From NCBI GenBank assembly GCA_947086625.1, contig CAMTZV010000142.1, forward strand, positions 1 through 5,432: a stretch of DNA of 5,432 bases, given 5' to 3'. How positions within the stretch are numbered: position 1 is the stretch's first letter; each line of letters begins with the position of its first letter. The notes beneath the pieces were generated by a model that was not told the origin of the DNA, made no database searches, and worked only from the letters and a program-made list of their open reading frames with translations. This DNA comes from an uncultured bacterium (GTDB taxonomy: Bacteria > Bacillota > Clostridia > Lachnospirales > Lachnospiraceae). Positions 1 to 4,352 of this stretch are shown here, piece by piece. The position numbers and the translations under genes are program-made.

Positions 1-401
1 GCGGTCACTGCGGTCTGCAGGTTGCGCAGGTCGTTTAAGCAGTCGAAAATACGGATAATATCGATACCGTTCGCGATGGACTTCTGCACGAAATACTCCA
101 CCACATCGTCCGCATACGGGCGGTATCCCAAAATATTCTGTCCGCGGAAAAGCATCTGAAGCTTGGTGTTCTTAAAGCCTGCCTTTAATTTCCGCAAACG
201 CTCCCACGGATCCTCCTTTAAAAAACGAAGAGATGCGTCAAACGTCGCGCCGCCCCAGCACTCCACGGCATGATAGCCGACCTTGTCCATCTTGTCAATG
301 ATGGGAAGCATCTGCTCGGTCGTCATTCTTGTAGCGATCAAAGACTGATGCGCGTCACGCAGGACGGTCTCTGTTATCTTTAACGGTTTCTGTTCTGACA
401 T
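1..401 (-). CDS. oadA: Oxaloacetate decarboxylase alpha / pyruvate carboxylase B-type (5S) carboxyltransferase, N-terminal part
   Basis: Only the first 133 codons are present; the gene continues past the left edge. The visible protein begins [20 protein letters not shown]. It shows the hallmarks of the HMGL-like TIM-barrel carboxyltransferase family: RDAHQSL at residues 15-21 (Asp16 is the expected divalent-metal ligand), [11 protein letters not shown] at 47-57, [15 protein letters not shown] at 85-99 and [12 protein letters not shown] at 116-127. In this family the enzyme transfers a carboxyl group between oxaloacetate and biotin (pyruvate is the product or acceptor). The ATG at 401 has an ideal AAGGAGG at 410-416, 8 nt upstream. 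It follows the beta-subunit gene after a 69-nt gap and is probably co-transcribed. Whether it carries a C-terminal biotin domain of its own, as in Klebsiella OadA, cannot be seen; the separate carrier gene upstream suggests it need not. Family assignment is firm; the reaction direction is inferred. Confidence 0.93.
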   Translation of the reverse strand, partial: MSEQKPLKITETVLRDAHQSLIATRMTTEQMLPIIDKMDKVGYHAVECWGGATFDASLRFLKEDPWERLRKLKAGFKNTKLQMLFRGQNILGYRPYADDVVEYFVQKSIANGIDIIRIFDCLNDLRNLQTAVT

Positions 402-409
402 CGTGTTTT

Positions 410-416
410 CCTCCTT
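410..416 (-). promoter_or_regulatory. Ribosome binding site of the oadA-type gene
   Basis: The minus strand reads AAGGAGG, 8 nt before the ATG at 401. It fixes the start of the partial gene, which is open to the left edge. A second AGGAGG at 459-464 has no start codon at a usable distance. Confidence 0.85.
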
Positions 417-430
417 TTTGCCTGTTTTTT

Positions 431-446
431 GGCATACAGGTATGCC
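431..446. repeat. 16-bp intergenic palindrome between beta-subunit and oadA genes
   Basis: The sequence GGCATACAGGTATGCC has 7-nt arms that are exact reverse complements around a central AG. In the minus-strand transcript it can fold into a short hairpin directly followed by six A residues, not U residues, so it is not an intrinsic terminator for this operon. A short CCC-TTC-GGG inverted repeat lies directly upstream in the transcript (445-453) and shares its edge. Possible roles are an mRNA processing or stability element that sets the ratio of pump subunits to the terminal carboxyltransferase, or a DNA operator. The sequence does not decide between them. Confidence 0.6.
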
Positions 447-470
447 CGAAGGGTATTTCCTCCTATATAA

Positions 471-1619
471 TTAAATTCCAAAGATCGCCATAAACGTTCC
501 GGCTGCAACCGCCGTACCGATCACGCCTGCAACGTTCGGGCCCATGGCGTGCATGAGCAGGAAGTTTGTGGGATCCTCGTCCGCGCCGACCTTCTGGGAC
601 ACGCGGGCTGCCATCGGAACAGCCGATACGCCTGCGGAACCGATCAGCGGGTTGATCTTGCCCTTTGTGACGAAGCACAACAGCTTGCCGATGAGGACAC
701 CGGCCGCCGTACCAAACGCAAACGCGATCAGTCCGAGCGCAACGATCTTTAAGGTGCTGACGTTTAAGAACGCCTCCGCACTCGTGGTCGCGCCAACGGA
801 AGTACCAAGCAAAATAACGACGATGTACATCAGTGCGTTGGAAGCCGTCTCCTGTAACTGGCGTACCACGCCGGACTCACGGAACAGATTTCCGAGCATG
901 AGCATGCCGACAAGCGGAGCGGTCGTCGGGAGCACCATACAGACGACGATCGTAACAACGATCGGGAATAAAATCTTCTCGAGCTTTGTGACCGGACGAA
1001 GGTTCTCCATCTTGATCTGACGCTCTTTCTTCGTTGTAAGCGCTTTCATAATCGGTGGCTGGATGATCGGCACGAGCGCCATATAGGAATACGCCGCCAC
1101 CGCGATCGGACCCATCAGCCCCGTCTGCCCGAGCTTACCGGCAAGGAAGATGGACGTCGGGCCGTCCGCACCTCCGATGATGGAGATCGCTGCGGCCGCC
1201 TTGTCGTTGAAGCCCATAAAAATCGCCATAAAGTATGCGATGTAAATACCGAACTGCGCCGCCGCACCCAATACAAAGCTGATAGGATTTGCGATCAGCG
1301 GTCCGAAGTCGGTCATCGCGCCCACGCCCATGAAGATCAGGGAGGGCAGGATCGACCATTCGTCTAACTGGTAAAAATAATAGAGTAATCCACCTACGCC
1401 ATTGCTTGCATCCTCCGGATGAATCATGATATCCGGGTAGATGTTTACGAGCAGCATACCGAATGCGATCGGCACTAACAGAAGCGGCTCGTACTCCTTC
1501 TTAATCGCGAGATACAGGAAGAAGCAGGCAACTGCAATCATCAAATAGTTTCCTACGGTCAGATTGAAAAAAGCAGTCTGGTGGATGAGATTACTCAGTG
1601 TTTCTGCAACGTAACTCAT
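471..1619 (-). CDS. oadB: Na+-translocating decarboxylase beta subunit (OadB/MmdB/GcdB family)
   Basis: This 382-residue polytopic membrane protein is the pump of biotin-dependent decarboxylases: it decarboxylates carboxybiotin on the carrier protein and exports Na+. The signature GGADGPT spans residues 149-155, with Asp152 matching the essential membrane aspartate (Asp203 of Klebsiella OadB). It is followed by AYSYMALVP at 176-184 and by NPLIGSAGVSAVPMAARVSQ at 323-342. In the latter, Asn323, Gly327, Ser332 and Arg339 keep the spacing of the Klebsiella residues Asn373, Gly377, Ser382 and Arg389 implicated in Na+ transport. Length fits the shorter members of the family. The ATG at 1619 has AGGAGG at 1626-1631, 6 nt upstream, and the carrier-protein gene ends 18 nt upstream. 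No key residue is missing, so an active pump is expected. The sequence shows the family clearly but does not say which carboxyltransferase feeds it; mmdB or gcdB would be equally fair symbols. Confidence 0.97.
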   Translation of the reverse strand: MSYVAETLSNLIHQTAFFNLTVGNYLMIAVACFFLYLAIKKEYEPLLLVPIAFGMLLVNIYPDIMIHPEDASNGVGGLLYYFYQLDEWSILPSLIFMGVGAMTDFGPLIANPISFVLGAAAQFGIYIAYFMAIFMGFNDKAAAAISIIGGADGPTSIFLAGKLGQTGLMGPIAVAAYSYMALVPIIQPPIMKALTTKKERQIKMENLRPVTKLEKILFPIVVTIVVCMVLPTTAPLVGMLMLGNLFRESGVVRQLQETASNALMYIVVILLGTSVGATTSAEAFLNVSTLKIVALGLIAFAFGTAAGVLIGKLLCFVTKGKINPLIGSAGVSAVPMAARVSQKVGADEDPTNFLLMHAMGPNVAGVIGTAVAAGTFMAIFGI

Positions 1620-1637
1620 ACGAGACCTCCTATCCGA

Positions 1638-2009
1638 CTAATTCATGGTTGCCAAAACAGTTCCAACCTCTACGCTGTCGCCCTTGGCAACGTCAATGCT
1701 TGCAATGGTTCCGTCCGCCTCTGCGACAACGGGTGTCTCCATCTTCATAACCTCTAAGATCACAACGGTATCGCCGCGCTTTACGGTCTGTCCGACAGAC
1801 GCCTCAACGGAGAATACCTTTCCTGCGGCCTTTGCCTCAAGCTTTACGGAGCCTGCACCGCCTGCGGGGGCAGCCGCCTTTGCGGGAGCCGCAGCTGCCT
1901 TCGGTGCAGCTTTCGGAGCAGCAGCAACGGGAGCGGACGCGCCTGAGCCGCCCTCTTCAACTGTCACATCATAAACATTACCATTTACTGTAATTGTATA
2001 ATTTTTCAT
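1638..2009 (-). CDS. Biotin carboxyl carrier protein of the decarboxylase (biotin/lipoyl-binding)
   Basis: This 123-residue protein carries the biotin that shuttles CO2 from the carboxyltransferase to the membrane beta subunit. Residues 1-20 form the short beta-strand start common to clostridial GcdC/MmdC proteins (MKNYTITVNGNVYDVTVEEG). Residues 24-53 are a flexible Ala/Pro/Lys linker with AAPK-like repeats. Residues 54-123 form the biotinyl domain, with the biotinylation motif EVMKMET at 86-92, where Lys89 is the expected biotinylated lysine. The usual PMPG turn near the start of the domain is replaced by AKAAGKV (59-65), and the common EAMKM is EVMKM here. The ATG at 2009 has AGGAGG at 2019-2024, 9 nt upstream. 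It sits between the gamma and beta genes, as mmdC does in the methylmalonyl-CoA decarboxylase operons. Function is secure; a biotin protein ligase is needed and is not in the window. Confidence 0.95.
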   Translation of the reverse strand: MKNYTITVNGNVYDVTVEEGGSGASAPVAAAPKAAPKAAAAPAKAAAPAGGAGSVKLEAKAAGKVFSVEASVGQTVKRGDTVVILEVMKMETPVVAEADGTIASIDVAKGDSVEVGTVLATMN

Positions 2010-2030
2010 GGTTTGATTCCTCCTGAATAT

Positions 2031-2759
2031 TTATCTTCTCTTAATTGAACGAACTACAAAATCGTCTGTTGAAGAGCCTGTGGCGGCCGCGATCGCCGCC
2101 GCAATGACTGCGACAAGCTCGAGGTCGTCGGTTTCGGGCTGCGGCTCAGCCACGGGCACAGGCGCTGCGGGCGCTGCCGCCGGCGCCGGCTGCCTGCTCA
2201 CCGCCTTGTTCTGCGCCGCGTTGATAAACTTAAAGCAGTAAATGATCAGGCTGATAAAGATCAGCATGACAAAAACGGTTCCCATACCCATCGCGGTATT
2301 CATGCCCGCCTTTGCCATCGTCTCACCAAGCGTATAAACCCGGTCCACACTGATATCGGTCACTGCCATGTCCTTATCGTAGACAAAGGTCACCTTGACA
2401 TCACGGTTTGTAAACTTCGCCGTCTGATCCACCGTTGTCGTGCCGTTTGCCTCCGTCACCGTCACCTCGCCATACTCCTGAAACTCGCCAAGCTCGTCCT
2501 TCATCTCGGCCCAGATGTTGACAACCTTTAAGGTCAGCGGATCCACCTGCCCGTCCTCACCCTGATACATCTGGAACATCATAAGCTCCTCGTCGCTCAT
2601 ACCCACGAGGGAATCAAGGATACTGGTATTGTTCTGCGAAAGCTCCTCGGCGGTGTAACCGTTGTAGGTGGCGTTTTCATCGCTGCCACAGCCGAACACA
2701 CCTGCGGCAAGCAGGCACAGACTGACGATCAGCAATAATTTTTTCTTCATCTTCGTCAT
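2031..2759 (-). CDS. oadG: Large OadG/MmdD-like gamma subunit with lipoprotein and extracytoplasmic domain
   Basis: With the chosen start this is a 242-residue protein. Residues 1-24 look like a lipoprotein signal peptide: a Lys-rich start, a hydrophobic core, then VFGC with Cys24 as the candidate lipidated residue (Phe at -2 is not ideal). Residues 25-155 are an acidic extracytoplasmic region resembling DUF3887-type domains. A membrane helix spans about 158-178 (MGTVFVMLIFISLIIYCFKF). A Pro/Ala-rich linker (190-208) follows, then a cytoplasmic tail, DDLELVAVIAAAIAAATG..FVVRSIKRR, typical of OadG/MmdD/MmdE-type subunits. Classical gamma subunits are only about 80-120 residues. The role is to anchor and assemble carboxyltransferase, carrier and beta subunit. 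A GTG at 2768 in frame is possible, but the SD would then abut it; the ATG at 2759 has it 9 nt away. The preceding stop is 14 nt upstream. Confidence 0.88.
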   Translation of the reverse strand: MTKMKKKLLLIVSLCLLAAGVFGCGSDENATYNGYTAEELSQNNTSILDSLVGMSDEELMMFQMYQGEDGQVDPLTLKVVNIWAEMKDELGEFQEYGEVTVTEANGTTTVDQTAKFTNRDVKVTFVYDKDMAVTDISVDRVYTLGETMAKAGMNTAMGMGTVFVMLIFISLIIYCFKFINAAQNKAVSRQPAPAAAPAAPVPVAEPQPETDDLELVAVIAAAIAAATGSSTDDFVVRSIKRR

Positions 2760-2768
2760 AATCGTCAC

Positions 2769-2775
2769 CCTTCCT
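2769..2775 (-). promoter_or_regulatory. Ribosome binding site deciding the gamma-subunit start
   Basis: The minus strand reads AGGAAGG here. It lies 9 nt before the ATG at 2759 but directly touches the upstream in-frame GTG at 2768, so the ATG is the better start. The site overlaps the TAG stop of the carboxyltransferase gene (2774-2776), which would favour translational coupling. Confidence 0.7.
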
Positions 2776-4207
2776 ATTTTGCACCATGCTTTTTATACGG
2801 CTGCTCCACGTTTTTTGTGAAGAGCAGCTCAAATGCTGCGATCAGATACTTTCTCGTATCGGCGTAATCGACGATGCGGTCCACGTAGCCGCGTCTGGCA
2901 GCAGTCTTTACATCGCCCTGCAGAGCGTCATACTCCTTTGCCTTCGCAGCGATCACGTCCGCGTCTGCTTCCGCATACATAATCTTTGCAGCCAGGCCCG
3001 CGTCCATCATGCCGACCTTTGCATCCGGCCACGCATACACGAGATCCGCGCCAAGCGCTTTGGAATTCATCACCGCATAAGCGCTCCCATAGGACTTGTC
3101 CGCGATCACGTTCACCTTCGGAACGGTCGCGTTTGCAAACGCGTAGGTCAGACGCGCCAGCGCCTTCGGCAGATTCTTCTCTGAGCACATGCACGCCTTA
3201 AAGCCTGCCGTATTCGTAAAGGTAACGACCGGGATCTCAAACGCGTCACAGAATGCCAGAAAATCCGCTGCCTTGTTGCAGCCTCTCGCGCTTAAGGAAG
3301 CCTCAAAATCCTCCACCTTTTCGCCGTCCGCATACCGCTCAGTCGCATTTGCCACCGCGCCGACCGTCAGCCCGTTTAACTTGATAAAGCCGGTCACCAT
3401 CTCCTTTGCAAAGTCCGCCTTTGTCTCGACAAACACATGGCCGTCGGAGATTTCGCTGAGCACGTAGCGGGGATCACCCTTCATCACGTCAAGGCTCTCG
3501 CACGCACGGTTTAAGTCGTCCATGCACTCCTCAACAACGCTCGCCTGTGCGTTGTTGCCCGGAAGCATCACGACCAGCTCACGAATCTTTGCAAAGATCT
3601 CGTCTGCCGTTCCGACATAGTCAAGCGTGCCCGCCTCCTCGCTCTGGAACTTTGCGGATGCGGTGTCGCACTTGCCTGCATTGTTGCCCGCAAGCGCGTT
3701 CGGTGAATTGACGAACAGCTTTGCCTTCTCGCCCTCCGCAAACGCGAAATCAGAGAGAGCCGGGACAATCGCCATACCGCCGCCGCACGTTCCGAACACT
3801 GCCGTGATCTGGGGAACAACGCCGGATGCCGCCACCTGCTTTGCATACAGTGTGCCGACTGCCTCCAATGCGTCAACGGACTCCTGAAGCCTCATACCCG
3901 CACAGTCGATCAGGCCGATGACCGGAGCGCCCATCTTGAGCGCCATGTCGTAAAGGCCGGCGATCTTCTTTGCGTGCATCTCCCCGATCGTTCCGCCGAG
4001 CACGCCCGCATCCTGGCTGTACACAAACACCAGATTGCCGTCGATCAAGCCGTGTCCGACAACCACACCGTCTGAAGGAGTGTCCGTACCGGACAGGTCA
4101 AAATCCGTGCTTCTTGCAGTAACAAGCGAGCCGATTTCCATAAAGCTGTTTTCGTCGACTAATCCGGCAATGCGCTGCACTGCCAGATTATCATTACCAT
4201 TACTCAT
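2774..4207 (-). CDS. mmdA: MmdA-type biotin-dependent carboxyltransferase (acyl-CoA decarboxylase alpha subunit), divergent
   Basis: This 477-residue protein of the crotonase-fold carboxyltransferase family (MmdA, PccB, 12S transcarboxylase) should move a carboxyl group from an acyl-CoA to biotin on the carrier protein. Visible landmarks are SQDAGVLGGTIGEMHAKKI (64-82), DCAGMRLQES (101-110), FGTCGGGMAIVPALSDF (138-154; an oxyanion-hole Gly stretch), SYGSAYAVMNSKALGADLVYAWP (372-394; the second oxyanion region) and a C-terminal AARRGYVDRIVDYADTRKYL (436-455). It is shorter than classical MmdA (about 510 residues): the N-terminal helical segment with the KLTARERI-type motif is missing, and the region that normally reads GFLPG is GFKACMCSEKN (335-345). 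The start at 4207 has GGAGGT 7 nt upstream; an upstream TTG at 4267 has no RBS and is rejected. It is the first gene after the promoter. The substrate (methylmalonyl-CoA, malonyl-CoA, glutaconyl-CoA or other) cannot be read from sequence; the symbol reflects homology only. Confidence 0.88.
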   Translation of the reverse strand: MSNGNDNLAVQRIAGLVDENSFMEIGSLVTARSTDFDLSGTDTPSDGVVVGHGLIDGNLVFVYSQDAGVLGGTIGEMHAKKIAGLYDMALKMGAPVIGLIDCAGMRLQESVDALEAVGTLYAKQVAASGVVPQITAVFGTCGGGMAIVPALSDFAFAEGEKAKLFVNSPNALAGNNAGKCDTASAKFQSEEAGTLDYVGTADEIFAKIRELVVMLPGNNAQASVVEECMDDLNRACESLDVMKGDPRYVLSEISDGHVFVETKADFAKEMVTGFIKLNGLTVGAVANATERYADGEKVEDFEASLSARGCNKAADFLAFCDAFEIPVVTFTNTAGFKACMCSEKNLPKALARLTYAFANATVPKVNVIADKSYGSAYAVMNSKALGADLVYAWPDAKVGMMDAGLAAKIMYAEADADVIAAKAKEYDALQGDVKTAARRGYVDRIVDYADTRKYLIAAFELLFTKNVEQPYKKHGAK

Positions 4208-4214
4208 TCTTTCT

Positions 4215-4220
4215 ACCTCC
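4215..4220 (-). promoter_or_regulatory. Ribosome binding site deciding the carboxyltransferase start
   Basis: The minus strand reads GGAGGT, 7 nt before the ATG at 4207. This removes 20 residues from the longest reading frame, whose first codon is a TTG at 4267 without any Shine-Dalgarno sequence. Confidence 0.85.
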
Positions 4221-4274
4221 GTATATATTTTTATTGCAACTGCCCTGCGCCCTGCTGTGCCGGACAATTACGAA

Positions 4275-4310
4275 GCAAAAATTTCGCTATAGTGATTATA
4301 TAGTTTTTGC
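4275..4310. repeat. Imperfect dyad over the -10 element and transcription start
   Basis: Plus-strand GCAAAAA (4275-4281) and CTATA (4287-4291) are mirrored by TATAG (4299-4303) and TTTTTGC (4304-4310). The two halves pair over 12 bp apart from five extra bases in the left arm. The inner part, CTATA-N7-TATAG, covers the -10 box and the predicted start. It could act as an operator or, in read-through transcripts from the upstream gene, as a weak AT-rich hairpin. Chance is a real alternative in such AT-rich DNA. Confidence 0.4.
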
Positions 4311-4323
4311 ATCCCTTTTTCAA
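4295..4323 (-). promoter_or_regulatory. Sigma-A-type promoter of the decarboxylase operon
   Basis: On the minus strand, TTGAAA (4323-4318) and a perfect TATAAT (4300-4295) are separated by exactly 17 nt, five of six and six of six matches to the housekeeping consensus. The predicted start is near A4288, giving a leader of about 80 nt before the ATG at 4207. I see no riboswitch or leader peptide in that leader; it holds only weak hairpins and a repeated CCCTGC. The promoter lies 30 nt past the stop codon of the carboxypeptidase gene, and there is no GC-rich hairpin with a T-run between them, so some read-through from upstream is possible. Confidence 0.8.
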
Positions 4324-4330
4324 TAACAAT

Positions 4331-4348
4331 CTGGTAAATATTTCACAA
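4331..4348. promoter_or_regulatory. Candidate Rex (NADH-sensing repressor) operator
   Basis: The minus strand reads TTGTGAAATATTTACCAG. Aligned to the Rex consensus TTGTTAA-N4-TTAACAA it matches 11 of 14 defined positions (six of seven in the left half, five of seven in the right). It lies 7 nt upstream of the -35 box, at about -60 to -43 from the predicted start. Rex controls fermentation and NAD-recycling genes in Clostridia, which would suit this operon. The position upstream of the promoter rather than over it, and the weaker right half, keep this tentative. Confidence 0.35.
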
Positions 4349-4352
4349 ACCT

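Noticed and set aside
355..435. 26-codon minus-strand frame ([12 protein letters not shown]...) overlapping the start of oadA, a possible leader peptide
   Set aside because: The nearest AGGAGG is 23 nt before its ATG, the ATG lies inside the palindrome, and the frame runs out of phase through the coding start of oadA.
431..446. Intrinsic terminator after the beta-subunit gene
   Set aside because: In the minus-strand transcript the hairpin is followed by A residues, not a U-tract; the U-tract would precede it on the other strand.
544..1020. Plus-strand open frame of 158 codons within the beta-subunit gene
   Set aside because: It lies wholly antisense to a highly conserved membrane-pump gene and its translation looks like low-complexity shadow sequence.
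4208..4267. 20-residue N-terminal extension of the MmdA-type protein
   Set aside because: It would need a TTG start without a ribosome binding site, while the ATG at 4207 has GGAGGT at ideal spacing and family homology starts just after it.
4208..4288. Riboswitch or attenuator in the roughly 80-nt leader of the operon
   Set aside because: Only short weak inverted repeats and a duplicated CCCTGC are visible; no known aptamer core or terminator/antiterminator pair was recognised.
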